A stretch of DNA of 25,653 nucleotides from an uncultured Lachnospiraceae bacterium (GTDB taxonomy: Bacteria; Bacillota; Clostridia; Lachnospirales; Lachnospiraceae), in NCBI GenBank assembly GCA_910579645.1, contig CAJTVK010000057.1, positions 1 through 25,653 of the forward strand. The letters run 5' to 3'. The translations under genes and the position numbers were made by a program. Positions 1 through 7,120 of the stretch are shown piece by piece. Below the pieces are notes generated by a model. It was not told where the DNA came from. It made no database searches and saw only the letters and a program-made list of their open reading frames with translations. The stretch's first letter is position 1, and the number at the start of each line of letters is the position of its first letter.

Positions 1-1
1 G

Positions 2-97
2 GAAAGAGGAAAAATGACAAAAGAGGAAATTGCAGAGGATTTAGATTTGCCATTGAGTGTAGTGGAAAGACTTGAGAATGATTTACAACTGGCATAA
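2..97 (+). CDS. C-terminal tail of an ORF entering from the left edge, possibly Rpn/PD-(D/E)XK nuclease-transposase family
   Basis: An open frame runs in from the window edge and ends at TAA 95-97. Only about 31 residues are visible. They are charged and end in a small helical segment reading roughly KEEIAEDLDLPLSVVERL. A tail of this kind (a short 'IAEDLDLPxxxV' helix-turn-helix-like segment) is common at the C-terminus of Rpn-family recombination-promoting nucleases, often annotated as transposases, in Clostridia. That assignment is memory-based inference, because no catalytic residues lie inside the window. An ATG at 14 could in principle start a 27-residue peptide, but it has no good ribosome binding site, so I read it as a tail. 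A terminator hairpin follows at 117-156, consistent with the end of a transcription unit. Confidence 0.45.
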   Translation, partial: ERGKMTKEEIAEDLDLPLSVVERLENDLQLA

Positions 98-116
98 TGA
101 ATTTTGCGGTGGATTG

Positions 117-156
117 TGAAAGCAGGAACTCATGAAACGGAGAAATCCTGCTTTTA
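117..156 (+). terminator. Rho-independent terminator after the edge ORF
   Basis: The arms AAAGCAGGA (119-127) and TCCTGCTTT (146-154) are perfect complements. One wobble pair and one A-T pair extend the stem to 117-156. The loop is 18 nt and the 3' side runs into TTTTATTATATT. It lies 20 bp after the stop of the edge ORF. Confidence 0.6.
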
Positions 157-260
157 TTATATTGATTTTCTTGTTTTGGTATTATTCAACAATAAGAGAA
201 AGGAAAAAACCATTATTACAAGATGTTTTTCACAAAGTTCGTGTCACTAACTTGACACAA

Positions 261-566
261 GGGGGGTTGAAGGCGATGGAGGAGTTGGCGAAGCTGGAGG
301 CGGAGAGGGGGAATCCTGCTTATCTTAGCGAAGGGAAAGAAGCGGGGGGGAAACGGGAGCGCGTTGCAAACAATGAGATGTGTACGTTTTTGATTTTGAA
401 TATTTCTTCTTTGCAGCTGATACCTGTGAATATGATTGCTTACCGGCAGCAGTACGGGAGCGTGAACCCGGCGGGGATCATTGCGCCGGCGATTGTGGCG
501 ACGTTTGTGAGTACGTTGACGGCGGTAGTTTATTGTAAAGTGAAGGATGGCAGGCGGAGGGCATGA
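261..566 (+). pseudogene. spmA: Orphan 3' fragment of spore maturation protein A (spmA)
   Basis: From about 261 to the TGA at 564-566 the frame encodes roughly 100 residues that read like the C-terminal half of SpmA. They begin at GLKAMEEL (family: ATPLGIKAMEQM), followed by NNEMCTFLILNISSLQLIPVN and a final hydrophobic segment with IIAPAIVATFVSTLTAVV. Full-length SpmA is about 200 residues with a nucleoside-recognition (Gate) domain. The N-terminal half is absent: upstream in the same frame is unrelated sequence with no ribosome binding site. The usual partner spmB does not follow. I therefore call it a decayed remnant left by a deletion or rearrangement whose left junction lies near 255-262. 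An ATG-started ORF over 132-566 exists, but its first 43 codons resemble nothing and overlap a terminator. Confidence 0.7.
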
Positions 567-867
567 GTGTTCTCCGCTTTTCGTATTTCTGCATGTCTCC
601 CGTTTATCAGGATGATTTATTGTGTACAAAAACAGAGGAACAGGGTATAATACAAAAATAGAAAACGGAAAAGTAAAAGACGGAATGCAGATAGATATTA
701 TTATAAATGCTTCGTTGCCGGAGGAAAGAGAAATTTCGTCTGCTATGGGCAGAATTCTTGATAGAATCTGTGCTTTCCAGTGAGGGAACTGTTGTTTTGG
801 AAAACGATTCTTAGGGGTGGAAAGGCTTATGCAAATAATGCAGAGACTATAGAAGGGAAAGAGATCT
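567..867 (+). other. About 300 bp without a confident gene; one weak 53-codon ORF
   Basis: No convincing gene was seen. A GTG-started frame at 622-783 (53 residues, ending GRILDRICAFQ) has a possible AGGATGA ribosome binding site at 609-615, but I do not recognise it. A TATAAT at 646-651 has only a weak -35 (TGTACA, 623-628, 17-bp spacer). The region separates the spmA remnant from the small membrane protein and looks like decayed DNA. Confidence 0.3.
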
Positions 868-1071
868 ATGAAAATTACATATATTGTAAAAAAAATGATC
901 ATTTCTAATCTTGGATACATTATAATTATATGCGGCATCATTATCGGCGAAAAAATTAAGTCCGGTGCACCATGGATTAATATCGTCAGGTCAGAGTCTA
1001 TGAGTATTCTTTTCGTGATTATGACTGCCGTAATTGTAGAATTAGTATTAAGAGTCATCAAAAGAGACTGA
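868..1071 (+). CDS. Small membrane protein of unknown function (67 aa)
   Basis: This is a 67-residue ORF preceded by a purine-rich GAAGGGAAAGAG ribosome binding site about 6 nt before ATG 868. The product has two hydrophobic stretches, residues about 10-27 (ISNLGYIIIICGIIIG) and about 46-61 (ILFVIMTAVIVELVL). They are separated by a short polar loop and followed by a basic C-terminus (RVIKRD). This suggests a two-pass inner-membrane peptide. I do not recognise a family. The surrounding DNA is degraded, so it may itself be a surviving fragment, but its ribosome binding site and hydrophobic pattern argue for a real short gene. Confidence 0.5.
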   Translation: MKITYIVKKMIISNLGYIIIICGIIIGEKIKSGAPWINIVRSESMSILFVIMTAVIVELVLRVIKRD

Positions 1072-1098
1072 ACTGCCCATAACTTCCGAACAAGCTTT

Positions 1099-1149
1099 GG
1101 AAAGACGGAAAATTTGGAAAGACGGAAAATTTGGAAAGACGGAAAATTT
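1099..1149. repeat. Three perfect tandem 17-bp repeats
   Basis: The unit GGAAAGACGGAAAATTT occurs three times head to tail at 1099-1115, 1116-1132 and 1133-1149. The array lies between the small membrane ORF and the asparaginase gene, about 80 bp before its start codon. A degenerate half unit (GGAAGC) follows. No coding role was seen. Confidence 0.9.
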
Positions 1150-1226
1150 CGGAAGCAGTAATTGCTTGAAAAAAGAATCTTGTCCGGAAAACAGAGGCAG
1201 GCGGAAGAAAGGTTATTATTTGTGAT

Positions 1227-2246
1227 ATGGGAAAGAAACGGATACTTCTTATTGGCACGGGAGGAACAATCGCTTCGGAAATGGGGGATAACGGACTGGA
1301 GCCGGAACTGACAAGCAGGCAGTTGCTGAGATATGTTCCTGACATTTCCGGAATCTGTGAGATAGACTGCATACAGCTTTTCAGTTTGGACAGTACGAAT
1401 ATTCGGCCGGAACATTGGCTGCGCATTGCAAAATCAATACAGGAAGGCTATGGGCAGTATGACGGTTTTGTAGTAAGCCATGGCACGGATACGATGGCAT
1501 ATACCGCCGCAGGGCTTAGCTATCTTATTCAGAACAGTCTTAAGCCGATTGTGCTGACGGGGGCACAGAAGCCTATCGGATATGATACGACGGACAGTAA
1601 GCAGAATCTTAGGGATGCTTTTACGGTGGCCGCGTCAGGCATGTCAGGTGTGATGCTGGTCTTTAACGGTAAAATAATTATGGGAACCAGAGCAAGAAAG
1701 ACTCACAGTAAAAGCTTTGAAGCATTTTCCAGCATCAATTATCCTATTGTCGGAATGGTGCAGGACGGTCGGCTCATTCAATATATCAGGCCGGAAAGTA
1801 AGGCAAACACTAAATTTTATGAAGCACTGGATGCCAAAGTGGCTTTGCTGAAGCTGGCGCCGGGGATTGAATGCGGAGTTTTGGAATACCTTTTGGAACA
1901 TAACAGTGCATTGGTCATTGAGAGTTTTGGCGTAGGCGGATTGCCGGTTTATGAAACGGGAAGCTTTTATGAGGCAGTCAAAAGAGGGCTGGATGCCGGA
2001 AAGACGGTAGTGCTGACGACGCAGGTGGAAAATGAAGGCAGTGATTTGTCCGTTTATCATGTGGGCAGCAGTATCAAGCGGAACCTGCCGATACTGGAGG
2101 CCTATGATATGACGACCGAGGCAGTGCTGGCAAAACTGATGTGGATTTTGAGCCTTACAACCGAGCGGAACGAGGTGGCTGAACTGTTTTATACACCGAT
2201 TGCCTGTGATATTATATCTGTTTTGGAGGGAGGAATGAATGGCTGA
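1227..2246 (+). CDS. ansA: Type I L-asparaginase (AnsA-like)
   Basis: The 339-residue product fits the cytoplasmic bacterial type I asparaginases, which hydrolyse L-asparagine to aspartate and ammonia. The N-terminal nucleophile motif TGGTIAS carries the expected catalytic Thr14. The second signature SHGTDTM (residues 84-90) supplies Thr87 and Asp88. The DST at 55-57 and the later GAQKPIGYDTTDSKQN segment also fit the family, as does the length. There is no signal peptide, which separates it from secreted type II enzymes. The start at ATG 1227 is supported by the first residues (KRILLIGTGGT), although the purine-rich GAAGAAAGG lies a long 14 nt upstream. The aldo/keto reductase gene follows after about 95 bp on the same strand. 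No promoter could be assigned with confidence. Confidence 0.92.
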   Translation: MGKKRILLIGTGGTIASEMGDNGLEPELTSRQLLRYVPDISGICEIDCIQLFSLDSTNIRPEHWLRIAKSIQEGYGQYDGFVVSHGTDTMAYTAAGLSYLIQNSLKPIVLTGAQKPIGYDTTDSKQNLRDAFTVAASGMSGVMLVFNGKIIMGTRARKTHSKSFEAFSSINYPIVGMVQDGRLIQYIRPESKANTKFYEALDAKVALLKLAPGIECGVLEYLLEHNSALVIESFGVGGLPVYETGSFYEAVKRGLDAGKTVVLTTQVENEGSDLSVYHVGSSIKRNLPILEAYDMTTEAVLAKLMWILSLTTERNEVAELFYTPIACDIISVLEGGMNG

Positions 2247-2341
2247 AAATGGCAGCCGGTTATTTTCCGTTGGAGAAATTTGAATTTTCATGATACAATG
2301 AATGAAACAAAAGTACGGATACGGAAAGGAGCGGCATGCAT

Positions 2342-3499
2342 ATGAAATTTAGGGAACTTGGGAGAACCGGTCTGAGGGTCAGTGAAATCGGGCTTGGGGG
2401 CGAGTGGCTGGAACGTCACAATACGGAGGAAGTAAAGGCGGTCATAGATACCTGTGAGCAGGAGGGGATTAATATTCTTGACTGTTGGATGTCGGAACCG
2501 AATGTGCGGTCGAATATCGGCCATGCAATCAAGGGGCGCAGGGACAGGTGGATTATCCAGGGACATATAGGCTCCGTCTGGGAAAACGGACAGTATGTCA
2601 GAACCAGGGATTTGAAAAAAGTCATACCGGCTTTTGAGGATTTGCTTTCGAGGCTTCAGACGGATTTTATTGATTTGGGCATGATTCATTTCATTGACAC
2701 TGCGGAAGAATTTGATTTGGCTTTAAACGGAGAATTCATGGATTATGTGCGCAAGCTGAAACGGGACGGGGTGATTCGGCATATCGGCATGAGTTCCCAT
2801 AATCCGGAGATGGTGAAACGGGCAGTCCGTCAAGGGGAGATAGAGATGGTTCTGTTCAGCGTGAACCCTGCTTTTGACATGATGCCGCCGGTGACGGACA
2901 TAGAGGAATACTTTGCGGAAAAATATGATGAGAAGCTGGGAGGGATAGCGCCGGAACGGGAGGAACTGTATAAACTGTGTGAGCAGAACCGTGTGGGAAT
3001 TACCGTGATGAAAGGGTATGCGGGAGGCCGGCTGTTCCAGGCGCAGACATCGCCCTTTGGGGTTGCGATGACGCCGGTGCAGTGCCTGCATTACGCTTTG
3101 ACACGGCCGGCAGTGGCATCCGTAATGGTGGGATTTGACAATCCGCAGCATGTATATGATGCGGTTGCATACGAGACGGCTTCCGAAGAGCAAAAGGATT
3201 ATGCCAGTGTCCTGGCATCGGCGCCAAGCCATGCCTTTTCCACGGGTCAGTGTACTTACTGCGGGCATTGTGCGCCTTGCCCGTCTAAAATTGACATAGC
3301 CATGGTTAATAAATTGTATGATTTGGCAGTGATGCAGGATGAGGTTCCGGGAACGGTCCGCGCGCATTACGGGCAGCTTGGGGCGAATGCGGCTGACTGC
3401 GTGGGATGTAAGGCATGTGAAAGCAGATGCCCGTTCCATGTCCCTGTGGCAGAGCGGATGCAGAAGACGAAGGAGTTATTCGGGAATCTTGGAAGATGA
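2342..3499 (+). CDS. Ferredoxin-type aldo/keto reductase with C-terminal 2x[4Fe-4S] module
   Basis: An AKR TIM barrel (start KFRELGRTGLRVSEIGLGG) carries a C-terminal ferredoxin-like extension. Numbering is from an alternative ATG at 2336. Cys 306, 309, 312 and 315 (CTYCGHCAPCP) and Cys 355, 358, 361 and 365 (CVGCKACESRCP) would bind two [4Fe-4S] clusters. I prefer ATG 2342, 10 nt after AGGAG (2327-2331), because the family usually begins M-K-x-R-x-L-G. The barrel retains the Asp (D49) and His (H118) of the usual AKR tetrad. The Tyr position reads CWMSEPN, and the Lys position (normally ATK) reads QGH, so the classic Tyr/Lys pair appears missing. Activity is therefore uncertain. It may be an electron-transfer or atypical reductase of the clostridial COG1453-like subgroup. 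Confidence 0.85.
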   Translation: MKFRELGRTGLRVSEIGLGGEWLERHNTEEVKAVIDTCEQEGINILDCWMSEPNVRSNIGHAIKGRRDRWIIQGHIGSVWENGQYVRTRDLKKVIPAFEDLLSRLQTDFIDLGMIHFIDTAEEFDLALNGEFMDYVRKLKRDGVIRHIGMSSHNPEMVKRAVRQGEIEMVLFSVNPAFDMMPPVTDIEEYFAEKYDEKLGGIAPEREELYKLCEQNRVGITVMKGYAGGRLFQAQTSPFGVAMTPVQCLHYALTRPAVASVMVGFDNPQHVYDAVAYETASEEQKDYASVLASAPSHAFSTGQCTYCGHCAPCPSKIDIAMVNKLYDLAVMQDEVPGTVRAHYGQLGANAADCVGCKACESRCPFHVPVAERMQKTKELFGNLGR

Positions 3500-3701
3500 T
3501 GCCGGATTGCCGAGAGCGGGTAATCGCAGCCTGCCGAACTGACTGACTTTGAGGCAAAAGCAGAGAGAGCGGCAATTTCTGTCCGGACGGAGCGGTGGTA
3601 CTGCTTTGCAGATGGATAAAATGACGAAAAATGCGGGGCTTTTCTGTTGCGATACAGATATTTTTCCATATTCTGCTTGCACCTCATGGCTTTTTTGTAA
3701 A

Positions 3702-3732
3702 AAAGCAATATAGATAAAAAGTAAAGCAATAT
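3702..3732 (+). promoter_or_regulatory. Candidate activator site: direct repeat AAAGCAATAT, 21 bp apart
   Basis: AAAGCAATAT occurs perfectly at 3702-3711 and 3723-3732, spaced exactly 21 bp (two helical turns) start to start. It ends 5 bp before the predicted -35 box of the binding-protein promoter. Paired direct half-sites at this spacing next to a -35 are typical of AraC-type activators. The AraC gene at 9324-10193 is a natural candidate, but the link is inferred. The rest of the 303-bp gap (3500-3802) holds no gene. Confidence 0.45.
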
Positions 3733-3737
3733 TAGCA

Positions 3738-3765
3738 TTGTACAAAATGGATAGTATGTTATACT
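3738..3765 (+). promoter_or_regulatory. Predicted sigma-A promoter of the sugar ABC / GH112 operon
   Basis: A -35 TTGTAC (3738-3743) and a -10 TATACT (3760-3765) are separated by 16 bp. The start codon of the binding protein is 38 bp downstream of the -10, with a strong AGGAGGG ribosome binding site at 3791-3797. Confidence 0.6.
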
Positions 3766-3802
3766 AGACTCATGCAATACATAAACTAAAAGGAGGGTAA
3801 AA

Positions 3803-5176
3803 ATGAAAAAGAAAATCGTTAGTTTACTTTTGGCATCCGTAATGGCCGTGTCTTTGTTGGCAGGCTGCGGAAATTCCGGCAATTCCGCTCCGGCGGAGAA
3901 TGCAGCGCCGGCAGAAGAGGCGGCACCCGAAAAAGAGGAGCCGGCACCGGCAGAAGATACAACGCCGGCAGAGGAAGAGGCTCCTGCAGAAGGTGAGACG
4001 GCAGCTGCGGACGGGGCAACGGACTACAGCGGCGTAGAATTGACATTCTGGTCTATGTGGAGCGCCGGGGAACCTCAGGCATTAGTAATTGAAGAGGCGG
4101 CAAAGGCTTTCCAGGAGAAGACAGGCGCAACCATCAACATTGAGTGGAAAGGCCGTGACATTAACACGATTATCCAGACTGCACTGGAGTCCGGTGAGAA
4201 GATTGATATCTTTGAAGACGACTACTCCAGAATCGCTAAGATTTACAAAGATTTCTGCTATGATCTGACAGATATGGCAGCAGCTGCAGGCTATGATGCA
4301 CAGAGTTTCAAATGCTTCAATGATGTAGCTACAGGCTGGGCAGGATTCCTTCCCTGCGTTACGGAGCAACCTCAGGTAGGCGGTATCTTCTACAACAAAG
4401 ATATTTTTGATGACTGCGGCATCACTCCTCCGGCTACATGGGAAGAGTTCCTGACAGCATGCCAGACCATGGTTGACAAAGGTTATCAGCCTCTGGCACT
4501 GGACAGCGCATATGCGGACTTCACGTTCGGATATCATCTTGACAGATATTTAGGCGAAGCTGCAATCTCCGAATTGGCAATGAACGGCGGATGGAGCGAG
4601 AATGAAAGTGTAGCTAAAGCGGCTCAGGATATCATTGATTTCGTAAAGGCAGGTTATCTTGCGGACGGCGCTCCGGAAGAGTTCCCGTCCAGCCAGAATA
4701 AGATTGGCCTGACAGGAAAGGTTGCCATGATTGTCTGTGCAAACTATGTATGTGCAGAGGTTAACAATAACAGCGGCACAGAGATTAACTGGAGCATGTT
4801 CAACTATCCTTCTATTGAGGGCGGGGCTGACGCTTCCAACTCTTATGCCGGGGCTAACTCTTTGGCAGTTACGTCTTACAGCGAGAACCCTCAGGCGGCA
4901 TTTGACTTCCTGATGTTCCTCACAAGCGGTGAATTCGATCAGAAGATGGCAGATTCCGCATCTCAGATTCCTGCCGATCCGAGAAATACGGCTCCCGCTA
5001 TTATGAACGGTACTGTTGAGACATTACAGGCTACATCCAATCCTCTTTCTTGGAACATGGGATTGAATGATAATGCAGACTTGAAAGCAAGCTTTAAAGA
5101 GCTTATCATCCAGTTATATGAAGGTAAATTTGCTACAGGCGAAGATTTTGCTGCTGCAATGGATGCTTTATATTAA
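3803..5176 (+). CDS. Sugar ABC transporter substrate-binding lipoprotein (family 1, CUT1)
   Basis: The 457-residue product has a classic lipoprotein signal: basic MKKK, a hydrophobic core and lipobox LLAGC with Cys22 as the lipidated residue. Residues 23 to about 75 form an Ala/Pro/Glu-rich low-complexity tether. The mature domain then begins ELTFWSMWSAGEP, typical of family 1 extracellular solute-binding proteins of the CUT1 class. Its length fits binding proteins for oligosaccharides. It lies first in an operon with two permeases and the GH112 phosphorylase, so the ligand is probably a galactosyl disaccharide such as galacto-N-biose, lacto-N-biose or galactosyl-rhamnose. The exact ligand cannot be read from sequence. 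A strong promoter and ribosome binding site precede it. A hairpin just after its stop would favour excess binding protein over permease. Confidence 0.9.
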   Translation: MKKKIVSLLLASVMAVSLLAGCGNSGNSAPAENAAPAEEAAPEKEEPAPAEDTTPAEEEAPAEGETAAADGATDYSGVELTFWSMWSAGEPQALVIEEAAKAFQEKTGATINIEWKGRDINTIIQTALESGEKIDIFEDDYSRIAKIYKDFCYDLTDMAAAAGYDAQSFKCFNDVATGWAGFLPCVTEQPQVGGIFYNKDIFDDCGITPPATWEEFLTACQTMVDKGYQPLALDSAYADFTFGYHLDRYLGEAAISELAMNGGWSENESVAKAAQDIIDFVKAGYLADGAPEEFPSSQNKIGLTGKVAMIVCANYVCAEVNNNSGTEINWSMFNYPSIEGGADASNSYAGANSLAVTSYSENPQAAFDFLMFLTSGEFDQKMADSASQIPADPRNTAPAIMNGTVETLQATSNPLSWNMGLNDNADLKASFKELIIQLYEGKFATGEDFAAAMDALY

Positions 5177-5189
5177 GAAGATTTAATCA

Positions 5190-5223
5190 ACGAGGTGGCA
5201 CTTATGTGGTGCCGCCTCGTTTT
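5190..5223 (+). terminator. Intra-operon hairpin (partial terminator/mRNA stabiliser) between binding protein and permease
   Basis: The arms ACGAGGTGGCAC (5190-5201) and GTGCCGCCTCGT (5209-5220) pair over 12 bp with one G-U wobble around a 7-nt loop, followed by only TTTC. The short T-tract suggests a leaky terminator or 3'-end stabiliser. This is a common device for making more binding protein than permease. Confidence 0.65.
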
Positions 5224-5242
5224 CTGATGAGGTGACATATAA

Positions 5243-6136
5243 ATGAAAAAGAGTAAAATGTTAATTATATGTTTTATACTGCCCTGCCTGATTACATTGT
5301 TAATTATGTACCTTTATCCTGTAGGCAGAACAGTATTAATGAGTTTTTTCAGTATTGAAAGTGTTACGGCCAGCATGTCTGATTGGAGTTTTAACGGTTT
5401 TGGCAACTATTCGAAGATATTCGGAAGCCCTGCCTTTAAAACTTCTATGTGGAATATGCTCCGTATCTGGTTAGTGGGCGGTATTTTTACTCTATCACTT
5501 GCCCTGTTGTTTGCCGTAATTCTCACAAGCGGTATCAGGTTTAAAAAGTTTTTCCGTGCGGCAATCTATCTTCCGAATGTTATCAGTGCGGTTGCTTTGG
5601 CAACGATGTGGATTCAGTACGTTTATAATAATGATTACGGAATGCTGAACAAAATGCTGAGAATGGTCGGGCTGGAAGGCCAGAAATGGCTCGGTACCGA
5701 TATGAAATTCTGGGCGATGCTTTTTTCCTTTATTTTTGGTGCGGTTGGTTATTATATGCTGATTTTTATCAGCGGCATAGAAAGAATACCTGCGGATTTG
5801 TATGAAGCGGCAACTATTGACGGTGCGAACAAGGTACAACAGTTTCTGAAGATTACAATGCCTCTGCTGAAGGGTATAACGAAAACGAATATTACTTTCT
5901 GGAGCGTACATACTACTACTTTCTTTCTCTGGTCGAAGATGTTCTCGCCGGTAGATACGGAAACAACGACGATTGTCCCCGTTGTTTATCTGTATGATAC
6001 CGTATTCGGCGGGAAGGGCGTGACTACCAGAGATGCCGGTGCCGGCGCAGCAGTAGGCGTTGTCCTTGCATTGATTATTATAGTGATTTATTTCATAATG
6101 AATAGGCTGCTTAAGGATGATGATTTGGAGTTTTAA
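5243..6136 (+). CDS. Sugar ABC transporter permease (MalF/UgpA type)
   Basis: The 297-residue integral membrane protein has about six hydrophobic segments, beginning at residues 6-26. It carries the cytoplasmic EAA loop that docks the ATPase: LYEAATIDGANKVQQF, with EAA at 189-191 and the invariant Gly at 195. This is the MalF/UgpA-like subunit of a CUT1 importer. The start at ATG 5243 follows GAGGTG (5229-5234) at a normal distance. It lies between the binding protein and the second permease. No ATPase gene occurs in this operon, so the transporter must use a shared MsmX/UgpC-type ATPase encoded elsewhere. One candidate lies at 18392-19513. Confidence 0.92.
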   Translation: MKKSKMLIICFILPCLITLLIMYLYPVGRTVLMSFFSIESVTASMSDWSFNGFGNYSKIFGSPAFKTSMWNMLRIWLVGGIFTLSLALLFAVILTSGIRFKKFFRAAIYLPNVISAVALATMWIQYVYNNDYGMLNKMLRMVGLEGQKWLGTDMKFWAMLFSFIFGAVGYYMLIFISGIERIPADLYEAATIDGANKVQQFLKITMPLLKGITKTNITFWSVHTTTFFLWSKMFSPVDTETTTIVPVVYLYDTVFGGKGVTTRDAGAGAAVGVVLALIIIVIYFIMNRLLKDDDLEF

Positions 6137-6214
6137 GCAGGGTGTGTTTACTTGTGAGATTTTAGGCGGAAGGCAGTGCATATTGGCATGCCTGTCTGCA
6201 GAACGGAGTGAATG

Positions 6215-7087
6215 ATGAGTAAAAAGAAGAAAGTTAAAATGAGGGAACCTGTTAACTGGCGGAAAGAACTGTCGCTTCTCCCGGGGTATATTATTGTAAC
6301 GGTATGGATTATCTTTACGGCTGCTTTCTTATTTTGGATATTGGGGGCGAGTCTTTCTACTTCAAGAGAAATTTTTTCGGGAGCCGTGTTTAAATTTGAG
6401 TCCGGCTTCCATTTGGAAAATTATGTGAACGCATGGCAGGCGCAGAATGTATCGGTATTTTTTGCCAACTCCCTGCTTTATGCGGTGGTGGCATGTATCG
6501 GGGTTATCCTGATTTCCGCCCCGGGCGCATATGTGCTTTCCAGGTTTGAGTTTGTGGGGAATAAGATTATTAAGTCCGGCCTGATTGTGGCAATGAGTAT
6601 TCCGGCAGTTATGATTATTATGCCGATATTTGCCCTGACGACACAGTGGAATCTTAAGGGAAGGATACTTCTGATTATGCTGTACATATTCCTTAATGTG
6701 CCGTATACCACAACTTATCTGCTCAACTTTTTTGCCACTTTGTCAAGGACATACGAAGAGGCAGCGGCAATCGACGGCTGTCCGCCGGCTAAGACTTTTT
6801 GGATCATAATGCTTCCTTTGGTTCAGCCGGCTATTGTAACGGTTACCATATTCAATTTCCTGGGCGTATGGAATGAATTCTTCATGGCATTGATATTTGC
6901 AAGTTCGGCAGAGATGACTCCTGTCGGCGTGGGGCTGCTCCAGATTGTAAATTCCATGAAGTATACGGGCAATTACGGAGGATTATTTGCGGCGGTTATT
7001 ATTGTATTCCTGCCTACTTTCCTGCTTTATATCTTCCTGTCAGAGAAGATTATTTCCGGAGTGACCGGAGGCGGTATTAAGGGATAG
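6215..7087 (+). CDS. Sugar ABC transporter permease (MalG/UgpE type)
   Basis: The 290-residue membrane protein of the MalG/UgpE class has a basic N-terminus (SKKKKVK), about six transmembrane segments and an EAA loop reading EEAAAIDGCPPAKTF. It ends IISGVTGGGIKG, a C-terminus typical of CUT1 second permeases. Two adjacent ATGs exist at 6212 and 6215. GGAG at 6205-6208 gives a better distance to 6215. It pairs with the permease at 5243-6136 to form the channel. The GH112 gene begins 33 bp after its stop, so import and intracellular breakdown are likely co-transcribed. Confidence 0.92.
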   Translation: MSKKKKVKMREPVNWRKELSLLPGYIIVTVWIIFTAAFLFWILGASLSTSREIFSGAVFKFESGFHLENYVNAWQAQNVSVFFANSLLYAVVACIGVILISAPGAYVLSRFEFVGNKIIKSGLIVAMSIPAVMIIMPIFALTTQWNLKGRILLIMLYIFLNVPYTTTYLLNFFATLSRTYEEAAAIDGCPPAKTFWIIMLPLVQPAIVTVTIFNFLGVWNEFFMALIFASSAEMTPVGVGLLQIVNSMKYTGNYGGLFAAVIIVFLPTFLLYIFLSEKIISGVTGGGIKG

Positions 7088-7120
7088 GAAATTTATATGG
7101 ACGGAACAGGAGGATGCGGA

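Noticed and set aside
132..260. ATG-started N-terminal part of a 144-codon ORF over the spmA remnant
   Set aside because: The first 43 codons overlap a terminator hairpin, have no ribosome binding site and do not resemble SpmA.
216..1415. Long minus-strand open frame (399 codons) across the left end
   Set aside because: It runs antisense through the spmA remnant, the small membrane ORF and the start of asparaginase. Its translation has biased, low-information composition and it has no ribosome binding site. It is a shadow frame.
3500..3700. Terminator after the aldo/keto reductase gene
   Set aside because: Searched by eye. Several GC-rich patches and T-runs exist, but no stem directly followed by a T-tract could be built.
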